Both the position numbers and the translations under genes were made by a program. A DNA stretch of 64,000 nucleotides from positions 558,001-622,000 of the forward strand of contig JAOVFP010000021.1 of assembly GCA_025738555.1 (NCBI GenBank), given 5' to 3'. Below, in pieces: positions 22,401 through 32,463 of the stretch; the first letter of the stretch is position 1, and each line of letters begins with the position of its first letter. The stretch is from Cyathus striatus (lineage: Eukaryota; Basidiomycota; Agaricomycetes; Agaricales; Nidulariaceae). A model generated the notes under the pieces. The model did not search any database and had not been told where the DNA came from. It saw nothing but the letters and a program-made list of their open reading frames with translations.

Positions 22401-24844
22401 CATTGTACCGTGCGTACCGTAAATAGTACCGTACAATTTTTGATGTACCGCACAGTACCGCGCAGTGTACCGTGCAGTACCGTTAAAAACCACTAGCCCC
22501 GGGCGCACAGAGAAGCGGTGATTCGAACACCTATTGGACACAGAGATTTGCCTGGACTCCTCAACAACCTAGGAAATTCTATGCAAAGACTATTTCGCGC
22601 TACAGGGAACGAGTCTGATCTCTCTGAAGCAATCTCGTGTTACAAAGAAGCTGTTTCTCTAACTTTCGATGATAGTATTCAATGGATGGACCATCTAAGT
22701 AATCTAGGAGGGGCGTTGTGCAGTAGATATATGCTTGCACACCAGTCATCTGACCTCAATGATAGTCTCAGCGCGTTAAGGAAGTCTGTTACACTGTGCC
22801 CGTCGAATCATGCTCAGCTGCCAAATAATCTTTTCCAACTTGCAGTCGCATTGAAAATCCTGTTCGAAAGTGAACACCAACTCGAGACCATAGATGAAGC
22901 AATCTCAGTTATGGAATGGGCGATAGATATTACTCCTGAAGGGAACGCTGGGCTGCCCTTCCTGCTTGATGGATTGGGAGATTTATTCTTCCTTCGATAC
23001 AATACTACACACAGCAATGATAATATTGAAAGAGCTGTTTCGTTATATCGCCAAGCCACACAGATGCCTGTTGGATCCCCATTACCACGTCTAAGCAGCG
23101 GGCGACAGTGGGGGTTGCTGTCTCTTCTCATGGACCCAGAACAAGCCCTTCATGCATTCGAAATTATTTTTAATGACATCGTCCCACAATTGGCATGGAT
23201 TGGACGTACTATGGAACAACGATATATTTTACTGGTAACTCTGGCAGACATTGTGAGCATGGCAACAGCTGTAGCCATCCGATATGAACAGCTTCACATG
23301 GCTGTGGAGTGGCTAGAACAAGGTCGCTCAATAGTATGGAACCAAGTTAACAATTTCCGTGCACCTTTAGAGGATCTTCGAAAAGCGGACCCATCCCTTT
23401 GCACAGAACTAGAGAAGATAGGGGTCGCATTGCAAGAAGCTAGTATGCGAGCAAATTCATCTGACTTAGTAGGAAGAAGTATGACACATAATGTCTCCAT
23501 TCAAGATGACGTCCTTCGACATCAAAGTCTTGCAAAGCAATGGAATTCACTACTTTGTCAGGTTCGCAGCATAAGTGGATTCGAAAAATTTCTCTGTCCA
23601 ATACCGTTTTTTGAGCTGGTTGTGACATTACCACCATCTGGTCTAGTCATAGTAGTCAATGCCGACTCCTTTTCTTGTGATGCTTTGGCACTCACCCGTG
23701 GAATATCAGTGGACAGAGTTGATATCTTCACTGTCCCCCTCCCTCGGTTTTACGAGAAGGCTGTCATTCTTCGCGAAAGATTACATAGACTACTTTCCGA
23801 TCCTTCAACTCAGACAAGAACAGTACGAGCAGGTCGCACAGCTACAAGTTGGAAAACACAGTTTTCTATCAAGGATATTCTCCATGAATTGTGGTATGAG
23901 ATCGTAAAACCTACCATTAATGCGCTTAATCTGGAGGCAAGTATTTATTATCTCCTTCATGATTTCGGTTTAATGAATATGGGATATACTTATAGCCTAC
24001 ATCTAATCCTCCTCGAATATGGTGGAGTCCAACCGGTCCTCTCGCATTTCTTCCACTTCATGCTGCTGGTGATTATTACCAACATGACAAGACTCCTAGT
24101 TCTGGATCAAATATCATGGACTATGCGGTTTCATCATACACACCCACTATTACAGCTCTAACGCAAAGTATATCAAAACACAACCAACAAAAATCCCGAC
24201 AGACTCAAGAGTTCAAGGGCTTGCTCACAGTCAGCGAACCAGAAGCTCCTGGTCTTCCGCCTATACCAAGTACAGGTCTAGAAAGTTGTTCCCTAAAGAA
24301 GCTATTTGACTCTTTTTCTTACACACTGCATAGCTTGGATGGTGTCGAAGCAACAGTGAAGAATGTATCGGATGCCATGCCTTTGTACAACTGGATTCAC
24401 CTTTCCTGTCATGCTCTGCAGAATGATAGCCCTCTCAAGAGTGCATTCTATCTTCACGATGGACAGCTATCTCTCAGCGATATAATTAAGAAACCACTTC
24501 CTCATTCACAATTTGCATTCCTTTCAGCATGCGAGACGGGAAAGGGCGACAAAAAGCTGTCTGAAGAAGCAATTCATCTTGCGGCCGGAATGCTGGCAGC
24601 GGGGTATACCAGTGTTGTTGCAACTATGTGGTCGATTAGTGACATTCATGCCCCGCAAGTTTCAGAGGAATTTTATTCGTACATATTACAGAAAGAGGAT
24701 GAGAGCTCCACGGAGAATTCATATCCAGATTGTACTAGAGCAGCTGCTGCACTTCATCATGCCATAGGAACATTTCGACATGTAATTGGTGATGATGAAG
24801 ATAGCCTCCTGCTTTGGGTTCCATATATTCATGTAGGTATTTAG
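19436..24844 (+). pseudogene. TPR-CHAT protein, copy B, interrupted by one transposable element
   Basis: Exon 1 is 19436-19454 and the intron 19455-19527. Exon 2 is 19528-20612, continuing at 22509-23936 after the inserted element. A GC-AG intron occupies 23937-23995 and the last exon 23996-24844. If the element and one duplicated target were absent, the frame would be open for 1127 codons (1126 residues). About 20 TPR-like helical repeats (L..RF..T..L.DA.EAI) form the N-terminal two thirds. The CHAT domain follows with IWWSPTGPLAFLPLHAAG, the presumed catalytic His in WIHLSCHA and Cys in FLSACETGKGD. It is about 85-90% identical to copy A by eye and otherwise free of stops, so damage is recent. 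TPRs probably bind partners and CHAT is a caspase/separase-like cysteine peptidase fold. As it stands, transcripts would truncate inside the element unless it is spliced out or excised. Confidence 0.8.
20613..22499. mobile_element. 1.9 kb non-autonomous element rich in TACCGTGCA motifs
   Basis: Inserted within the TPR region of CHAT copy B. The target cgggcgcac is present on both sides (20604-20612 and 22500-22508; 8 or 9 bp, as one base is ambiguous). The ends form an imperfect inverted repeat: left ggg-cc-gacagtttttgacggtac, right in reverse complement gggctagtggtttttaacgg then tac. Both subterminal zones (about 20630-21300 and 22350-22490) carry many copies of taccgtgca/taccgtaca in mixed spacing, typical of transposase-binding arrays. 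The middle holds four or five copies of a tcccacgcctccgct motif (21410-21725). No transposase frame is recognised. An 8-9 bp duplication favours a hAT-like origin. Confidence 0.8.
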
Positions 24845-25717
24845 GTAGACCAGTGGTACTGTGGTACGAAACAAACGTCAGACTCTTTCTTAAGTTTTTG
24901 ATGAGCTTTGCGAGAAGCCCTAATCCATAGACGAGGATTATCAAACCTCAGAAACTAACTCTAAGCATAAAATCTGCAAGCGACGCATCCCCTTTTCATC
25001 TTTTCAAAAGGTGTTGTCTTGGAAGATGAAATCAGAGAATAGCAATTACATCATTGGTTACTAGCTTTACTTTGATACCGAGGCCATTAATTGATAATGC
25101 CAATACTTATTCCAAGCCCTCCCTGTGGTCCAGTGACATACAGCAGTGCTAAGCCGGTTATTCTGAACATCGACCTTGCTCAAGGTCATCTGTTCTCTGA
25201 TTTCATCCCCATAACTCGAATGCTGGAACTTTGCATTCTCAACGATCGTCGTTTAATTTTATGCAATTGCGTACGTTGACCGGACTTGCGTTTTCGCTGC
25301 GATCGTCTACGTCAGAGCACGTTGCGCCACTATCCTCTGGATTACTTATCACCCTGCTTCTCTCTGGCCACCTAAGGGTGTGCTATAGCCTATCATAAAC
25401 GGCAGCTAGATAGTAAGAGCTATGCCCATCTCATCTCCCTTTATCTTATTACCTCAGGGCTCAGAAAACGAAGGATTAAGCCGAATCAAATTATGTCTAT
25501 GCTCTAAATAATATGCCTGTGTACATCACAACTACTAGCGTGAAAGATGACGAAAAATGTGAATAATAAGATAAAGATGCGCACGCAATGCGCAAGACAA
25601 TACTGGTATTACATACAATTACAGTTACAATTATACTAGCAGGGGAATGATATGAGCTGTTGTTTGTGATACATAAATGGACGATGCAATGAAATAGTAA
25701 TAAAATAAAGGGAATTT
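24845..25717. other. Intergenic, no gene recognised
   Basis: Three-prime flank of CHAT copy B. Short frames (for example 25091-25279) show no domain. A degraded origin is possible, but nothing is supportable. Confidence 0.3.
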
Positions 25718-26167
25718 TCATCTATACTTGGGTGTGGTGGGTAATCGCCATCCTTGCTCTTTCAAAGAACTGCCTCCGAAGGTGAACCAACGGGTGTGTG
25801 CACCCTTCTTCCAGATATCCGGACGTTTACCTGTAAGACGAGAGAGGTAAACCATAAAGTTACGAAAGAGAAACGCGAAACAACACAATGAACGAACCAG
25901 TGGTAACCAGCGAAGTGCGTACCAGTAGGACTACGAGACATGCATCAGTACGTGTCCAACAATCAAGAAAACCGAAAACACATACATAGAGACATGAGTC
26001 TGGCGCTTGGCGAACTGCACAGGCGTACCCGCCTCCCTCAAATTCTTCGTATCGACCTGCCTGAGGTTCTTAACAGGCGTCGGGCGGACGACAACGGCCT
26101 GAGAGACCATGGCCAACATGCAGAACACGAAGAAGAAAACAAATGAAGAGAAAATGCCGAATCTCAT
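25718..26167 (-). CDS. Small secreted protein with Kex2-type sites
   Basis: ATG at 26165-26167. Proposed exons on the - strand are 26167-25986, an 8-base microexon 25930-25923, and 25830-25718, ending in TGA; all frames join to give 100 residues. The N-terminus is a clear signal peptide (MRFGIFSSFVFFFVFCMLAM, cleavage near SQA-VVV). Two Lys-Arg pairs follow (FAKR-QTH and PTGKR-PDIW), which Kex2-like proteases commonly cut, and the tail is rich in Trp, Gly, Lys and Arg (KKGAHTRWFTFGG, EQGWRLPTTPKYR). The microexon is the weak point: reading through the second intron instead gives a different, less convincing tail. It is transcribed away from the methyltransferase gene at 26824. No family is recognised; an effector-like or processed peptide is possible. 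Confidence 0.5.
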
Positions 26168-26823
26168 AATGAAGAGGATGATATACGCTCGTGTGCAGCT
26201 GAAAGAGAGACAGATAGTCCCTTTACCCAGGAGATGGTGGTATGAGTGAGGAGAGAGAAAGTGCCACCTCTTGAGAGTTTATATCTATGGTACCCCGCCG
26301 ATCCTTTGAATTGTGTGGCGCGTGTACTGAATTGGGGTGGGGTCTCTTCGACAACGAGGGTATAATCGACCAATAGGACTAAGTGGATCATTATTGGTCC
26401 ACTGGTTACACTGTTAGTGAGGAGCAACGTCGTATTGTCCGCTCTTACAATCACACACCGATCACTATCTGGTAACCTTGACTTGGAATACTGCAAGGGC
26501 ACACGTTATACTCCCAGGCTCCTTACCGCACTCGAGGTTGTAGCCTTCTGATTTGTGACTTGTCTCTAATTCCCCCCGGTCGGCCGTAACGTTGATCTGT
26601 TATCGGCCGATAGGCGAACACAATGTTCTACCCCTTCGGTGGTATCATTCAAGAACCTCAGACCACAGGGTCATGCCAAAATATACCACGTCGGCCTACC
26701 ACTGCTTATCGGCCAACGAAGGCGAAAATGCAGCGTCAAAGCGTATATATAGTCTGGCAACCTATACCATGAACATTCCAAAATCCGCCCTTGCCTTCAA
26801 AATACCAAGGATTCAAAGCAGCT
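26168..26823. promoter_or_regulatory. Bidirectional intergenic region between secreted peptide and methyltransferase genes
   Basis: A 656 bp divergent spacer. Its last 70 bases, with tatatagtctggcaacctat and catgaacattcc, resemble 28305-28381 in front of the second methyltransferase copy, so the promoter was duplicated with the gene. A tatatag box lies about 75 bases before the ATG at 26824. Confidence 0.4.
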
Positions 26824-27802
26824 ATGACATCCGGCAATCCAACGACTAAACCATTCGATTCGTCTGGATGGTCTGCATCCACATACAACGCAAACGCGTC
26901 CTTCGTGTACTCTGCCGCCTTCACTTCTCCGGTTCTGGACCTTCTAGCGGCAATACCTGGAGAACAAATCCTGGACGTGGGCTGCGGTAGCGGCGAGTTG
27001 ACTATTCAGCTCGCGAGGCTTGTCGAGCAGCAAGAAGGCGGGATAGCTGTCGGCACAGACAACAGCGAAAGCATGGTATATCACGTCTTGTCCTGCTCGA
27101 AACACGAAAATTGACGGGGTTTCAGATCCAAAAGAGCAGGAAAAACGGACTTAAACACGCCTTCGTATGTGACGCACATGCATTACAACTTCCAGACGAA
27201 ATCTCCCAAATAACCACAACATTCGATGCGGTGTTCAGCAATGCAGCATTGCACTGGTGTAAACGTGACCCTCCGGCTGTCATTGCAGGAGTACGGCGCG
27301 TCCTAAAGACCGGAGGAAGGTTCGTTGGCGAGATGGGTGGTTTCATGAATTGCATAGGTGTGTAGCGCATTGCCTCCAAGAAGCCGCAGCCTAACGATTA
27401 ACCAGGTGTGCGCTCAGCGCTTCAAGAATCTCTGACGCGCAGAGGTTATGATTTTAATGAACTGGATCCTTGGTATTTCCCATCGGCTGAAGACTACACA
27501 AAGGTCGGTCAGTGCTCAAGCTATCGACATGATAATACTAACTGGTAACATAGCTGCTCGTTGTTGAGGGATTCAACGTGGAACACGCAGTCTTGGTTCC
27601 ACGCGTAACACCACTACCAACAGGCGTCTACGGTTGGCTGCAAACGTTTGCAAGGGGATCCATCTTCCGAGATTTCAAGGAAGAAGAGGCGCATGAGATC
27701 ATGAGAGAAGTTGAGGATAAGTTGCGTATCGATTGTCAAGATTCCAACGGAAAGTGGGCGATGATGTATGTGAGACTACGATTTGTGGCAGTAAAGCAGT
27801 AG
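26824..27802 (+). CDS. SAM-dependent class I methyltransferase (type 11/trans-aconitate-methyltransferase-like)
   Basis: Four exons join without a break: 26824-27075, 27126-27357, 27406-27503 and 27554-27802, giving 276 residues, a normal length for the family. Introns of 48-50 bp have GT..AG ends. Residues about 40-50 hold the SAM-binding motif I LDVGCGSGELTIQLA, followed by the acidic motif II in GTDNSESM, motif AHALQLPDE, and post-motif FDAVFSNAALHWCKRDP. RVLKTGGRFVGEMGG follows. Enzymes of this shape methylate small carboxylic acids or secondary metabolites; the substrate is unknown. The start was chosen because the paralogue at 28382 has its ATG at the same place. Decayed duplicates follow downstream, so this is the surviving member. 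Confidence 0.88.
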
Positions 27803-28060
27803 TAGATTCGAAGGGTAACATATATAAGTGATGGTGAAGTAAGATCCTATGTCCTGCACGATAAAAGGGAGAAAGATAGACAAGTCAGATCCTAGAGTAC
27901 AAATTGTAAACGACAGCAGGGACTGCTAAGGCAAAGTAAAATCTGTACCTGAAACAGGATGTCAGGAGGTGGGTATTTGAAGGTGGCAGCTCTGTACTAC
28001 TTCTCTCATTAGGTCTTCCGCTACTAAAGCTAAAAAGCAAAACCTACCGATATACCGTCC
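27803..28060. other. Intergenic with duplicated remnants
   Basis: The segment near 27890-27925 (agagtacaaattgt..cgacagcagg) resembles 29155-29190, so this flank took part in the local duplication. No gene is recognised. Confidence 0.3.
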
Positions 28061-28280
28061 TCTGCGATTGGTACGCGAGAGCCTTCGCGCTCCCATTCCA
28101 GATGTCCGGATGCATTCCTATTATAGGAGTACAGATTTGGTAGCACATCGTTCCGGGATAGATATCACTGGCGTTGAATCGGGTCCATGGGAGGAAACCA
28201 GAAGTAGGATGACAATCACACCCGTCGCATTCGTATGCGATGTGCACACATTACAGCTATCAGACAAGATTACAACCTAA
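28061..28280. pseudogene. Remnants of the peptide-gene tail (-) and a methyltransferase exon (+)
   Basis: On the - strand near 28065-28110 a reading gives HPDIWNGSAKALAYQSQ, sharing the DNA core ccgga-atctggaa with the last exon of the secreted peptide gene (KRPDIWKKGAHT). On the + strand 28228-28280 reads AFVCDVHTLQLSDKITT, matching the exon 2 segment AFVCDAHALQLPDEI of the methyltransferase. Both are fragments only. The peptide match is short and the weaker of the two. Confidence 0.35.
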
Positions 28281-28381
28281 TCAAGGCTATAAGGCTGCAT
28301 GAAGTATATTAATAGTCTGACAAGCTACATCATGAACAACTTAACGAATCGCTTCCTTATTTAAGATCCCAAGCAGCTACG

Positions 28382-29130
28382 ATGTCCAGCAACGCCACGA
28401 CGATCATTGAACCATTCGATTCCACTGGATGGCCCGCATCTACATGCGACGCAAATGTGTTCTTCGTGTACTCCGCCGCCTTCACTGTTCCAGTTCTGGA
28501 ACTCCTAGCTGCAGTTCCTAGAGAGCGTATCTTGGACGTGGGTTGCGGCGGTGGCGAGCTGACGATCCAACTAGCAAAGCTCGTCGGGCAGCAAGGAGGC
28601 GGATAGCTGTCGGTATGGACAACAGCGAAAGCATGGTAAGTTACATTCTACCCTATTCAGAACATGAAAACGGACGTGGTTCGAGATCCAAAAGAGCAAG
28701 GAGAACGGGCTCAAGCATGCCTTTGTATGCGATGTACACATATTATAACTTCCAGACGACATCTCCCAGATAACCATCACGTTTGACGTGGTATTTAGCA
28801 ATGCCGCGTTGCACTGGTGTAAACGCGATCCTCCAGCTGTAATTGTAGGAGTACCGTGCGTTCTGAAGGCTGGAGGAAGATTCGTTGGCGAGATGGGGGT
28901 TTCATGAACTGCATATGTATGTATCGCGTTGCCTTTAAGTATATAGAACCTAACCAGGTCTACGCTCAGCGCTCCAAGAGTCTCTAAAGCGCAGAGGTTA
29001 TGATTTCAAGGAGCTGGATCCTTGGTATTTCCCATCGGCTGAAGACTATACGAAGGTCAATTTAGTGCCCATACTATCGACGTGGCATAGCACTAACTGG
29101 AGACATAGTTGCTCGTTGCTGAAGGTTTCA
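28382..29130 (+). pseudogene. Second methyltransferase copy, frameshifted
   Basis: Tandem paralogue of 26824-27802. The ATG at 28382 and exon 1 with LDVGCGGGELTIQLA are conserved. Near 28602 one G is missing (gaggcggatag versus gaaggcgggatag), so the frame ends at TAG. The first intron has lost its CAG acceptor (ttcgag instead of tttcag). In exon 2 a CAA codon of the first copy is TAA (about 28745-28747), and another base is missing at gagatgggggtttc (about 28893). Later exons are recognisable to about 29130. Two independent deletions plus a nonsense change make it a clear pseudogene. Confidence 0.8.
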
Positions 29131-29540
29131 AGGTAGAATATGCGTGCGTCTTCTCGAGTACAAATCCAAGATGACAGCAGGCATTGTCCGGGTATACGCT
29201 CAGCGCCCCACAAATCTCTAAGGCGTGGAAGGCATAGGCTCCGCCCACCGAAGACTATACAGATATGTCAGTTAAGCGCCCAGTTTATCGACATGGTATA
29301 GCACTGACTGGTGACATGGCTTCTCATTCCTGGTAACTCCAAGGTAGGGAATGCAACCTAAATTCCACGCATACACCTCTACCAACAGTCATCCACGGCC
29401 ACCTCCCATTTTCCGAAATATCAAGGAAGTTAGGCGAGAGGCTGCGAGCGCGAGACTAAGTAAGACCAGCTTCGTATTGACTTCAAGGATTCCAGAGGGA
29501 AGTGAACCAGATGTATGCGAAATACGACGTGAGTTGTAAA
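29131..29540 (+). pseudogene. Partial third methyltransferase copy (exons 3-4)
   Basis: Segments matching the start of exon 3 (tacgctcagcgc), the exon 3 end (gaagactatac), intron 3 (tatcgacatgg..tagcactgactgg) and exon 4 (attccacgc..acacctctaccaacag, tttccgaaatatcaaggaag) occur in order and orientation with many indels. It lies directly after the second copy. It is not translatable. Confidence 0.6.
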
Positions 29541-30286
29541 GCGCGTAGATGTCGAAATTTGAAATTTGAGTACTTGAGTTCATATCTATGTTGGTGAACC
29601 TTTGACGTGGAACATTTATGGACTATTCCCAGTGAAAAGATACGACTGTGTTGTGAAAGAGGGTTTGAACCAAGCGAGTACTTCGTTGGACAACCTCTGT
29701 CACGGTCACAGGCACAAGTATGACAGGTAACCATACAGTAAGCCGTGACAAGTATCTCTCTTACTGTATTACATCGGAACTCCAACAACTCCAATTTTAC
29801 TCTGTGTTTAATTTGCTTTGCGTGTACTTGAAAAATTACGAATGCAACTAACAAGACCATTTCACATCTTACCACCGAAACCCCTGGAAAGACCCTAGAT
29901 TGTTACCTTACAGATATCAGTCCATGGTACTTACTCGTGTGATGGTGGCAAGTGCGTGTTCGTTTTGTGTTCGTTCTGCTAAGATATATTCGTCTTGCTA
30001 ATAGCGTAGGTATAGTTGTTTCTGCATTATCATTGATTTACATCCGAGCATTGTGGGTATTCGTAATTATACTCATGTGCCGAAGTCACTGTTAAAGAAT
30101 CAGTACCCGGCGTGCCGATTCTAATCTAAGGTCGTGGTAGGCTGAAACGGAGTTCCATTAGTTTCTCATAAGCGTCATATGATAACACAGTATTTCACAA
30201 ACTCCTGGGATGACGTGACTCACTAGATAACATACCATCTAAGTTCTGATTCCTGTCACTTCCTGAAGTATCGAACCACCAGCGTT
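29541..30286. other. Intergenic, no gene recognised
   Basis: Spacer between methyltransferase remnants and the first cyclase gene. No coding, repeat or RNA feature was recognised; the last part should contain the cyclase promoter. Confidence 0.3.
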
Positions 30287-32028
30287 ATGGCTTTACCAAC
30301 ATTTGATGAACTTCCACATTTCAACTCATTTCCAGGTTGCGCCTGGGGAGTCTGGGGACCTGACGATGAACTTGGAACAATCAATTTGCTCACTGATGAA
30401 GTAGTTCGACAAGCTGCCAAAGAGGAAATTAGGTAGCTCACTGATGAGCCTTTTCGCGCGCTGTTGTTACTCAAAGATCTCTCAGAATTGGAAGGACAGT
30501 CTCGCTAGACTTGTACGTCAAATTTCTGCCTCGAAAATGATATCTACGTATGACATGATCGACAAAAGACCCCTTAATATTCCAGCAAAGGTGCACTCCA
30601 GTTTAATTATAGAGACCCGCAACTCCTAACCAAAATCTTTGCACACAATCGGCTAGCCACTATTTGGTCGCATATCGCCCGAAGTTAATCTGCTTGTCAA
30701 TCCCCGTGGTCGGAGGGATGATGAAATACACTTCGTACGAACATTGCCGCGTTTTTTATTAACCAACTCCAAGGATGAAACTCCTTCCTCTAGAACACAC
30801 AGTCAGGTTCGCAATGGGATGGTTTGCGCCATTTCGGACTTATCAAAGAAGATGTGTTTTATAATAAGTGAGTTGATATCTGCTCCCACCGCGGTCGTAT
30901 AGCCACTGAACATGCAGCCTGAAGTATCCCTGCAAGCTCCATCCCCCGAGGAACAATACCTTTACCCAATCCAAATGATATTAAACCAATTCACAAAAAA
31001 CTTGGGATCCAAAGTGAGCCGTTAGTTTGGATATGGATCTCTGAATGAACCGACGAGAGTCGACTCGCATAGATTGGGCTACTCATGGAATCTCTGGACG
31101 AGGGGTTTTGTTGGATCTAATTAATTACTATACAGCCAACGGCTCTGATCTTCCATACGACCCATGGAAAAGTCATCCCATCACTGTGCCGGACCTCGAG
31201 GCAGTCGCAAGGCATCAATGCGTCACCTTTCGAAAGGGGGATATACTTTTCCTTAGAGTCGGTTTCATGCAGAAATATTATGGAGTTTCTGAGGAAGAGC
31301 GAACGGCGTTAGAGACGCATAGCGAGTTGTGAGTGTTGATTTTATCTATGATACTCACTAAGTATATGTTTGGCAAGCGCTGGAATAGAGGCTACTGACG
31401 ATATGAAACGATTTCTGTGGTAAGAGTCGATTCTTGTGAAATTAATATTTGTGGCCCTTAGAATATCAGGAATAATCATTTCGCTGCAATTGCCAGTGAT
31501 CAACCTGGCCTTGAAGTATGTTCCCAAATTATTTGATGAGCAACAAACCTAATGTTTCGTGTAAAGCAAGCGTTTTTTCCCCCAAGAATGGAGATTGCAT
31601 TACATCAGGTATTATTTATCTCAACCTTACACATGCAATAAATAACCGTAGTAGACTATAATAGGGTACTTTTCCAGATATCTATGTGTCCATCTCAGTT
31701 AACGTTTGTGATATAAGTCTGTGGGGAATGCCTCTAGGTATGTCGATGCATTACTTCAAACACCATCCAAGAAGCTCACTTGTACATAGGCGAACTTTTT
31801 GATCTTGAGGGGCTATCAAAAATCTGCTCCTCCCTAGGCCGTTATACATTTTTCGTGTCATCCTGGCCACTGAACATGTCAGTCATTGCGATACTACTAA
31901 ATAAATTACAGGCTAATCATGTTTTCCTTAGCATCGGTGGAGCTGCTAGTCCCCCAAATGCAGCCGTAAGTAGTTTAATTCCTACGATTGATCATTCACT
32001 CACAAAAATACAATAGGCATACTTCTGA
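30287..32028 (+). CDS. Cyclase-family (kynurenine-formamidase-like) protein, copy 1
   Basis: Fifteen exons join with no break: 30287-30432, 30486-30512, 30569-30590, 30657-30734, 30794-30867, 30925-31013, 31073-31328, 31378-31419, 31470-31515, 31567-31608, 31655-31665, 31718-31737, 31790-31877, 31932-31965 and 32017-32028, giving 328 residues. Family signs are LPTFDELPHF at the start, WGVWGPDDELGTINLLT, the metal-site region NTQSGSQWDGLRHFG, WATHGISGRGVLLDL with Asp, and the ending IIGGAASPPNAA. PF04199 cyclases are metal hydrolases acting on amides or lactone-like bonds; the substrate is unknown. Twelve of 15 exons have exactly the same length as in copy 2, supporting both models. Some splice sites (GTCAGT donor, AAG acceptors) are weak. 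Confidence 0.82.
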
Positions 32029-32463
32029 CAATAAATCGTATCCAACCCAGCTCGTTTTCTTATTTCGATTTAAATCCTGTAAAACCGCTCCAGAAGAACT
32101 GTCTAAATGATTTTCATGCTATGATAATTAAGGCTTAATGAGTTAAATTTCAACCAAGCGCCTGAGAACGCCTTGATGCCATAAAATAAGTCTTGAGTCT
32201 AGATGACAGATTGTGTGAGACCAACTCCTCCAAGCCCCGTACTTGTTCTCATCTTAATATACACATTCATAGTCAGATGGTAAAAACCACATGCTCGCAG
32301 TCAGGAGCGACACACCGGCGGCGGCGAGCTCTATGGCCGGGTTTTATTATATAGACGTATCTATCATACACCACTCAGGGAATTGAATATTAGAACGGAG
32401 TGAATGTCAAGCGTCAGTCGTTTGAAAAAAGTAACAACCCACATCATTCCTTCAACATCCAAC
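32029..32463. other. Spacer between tandem cyclase genes
   Basis: No feature is recognised besides the presumed promoter of copy 2. An alternative in-frame ATG at 32404 would add 20 residues to copy 2. Confidence 0.35.

Noticed and set aside
20630..22490. Repeated GTACCGTGCA motifs as a possible CRISPR array or satellite
   Set aside because: Spacing is irregular, both orientations occur, motifs sit only near the element ends, and CRISPR arrays are not expected in a fungal nuclear genome.
32404..32463. Upstream ATG for cyclase copy 2 adding 20 residues
   Set aside because: Copy 1 begins at the residue matching 32464 and its upstream sequence does not match the extension.
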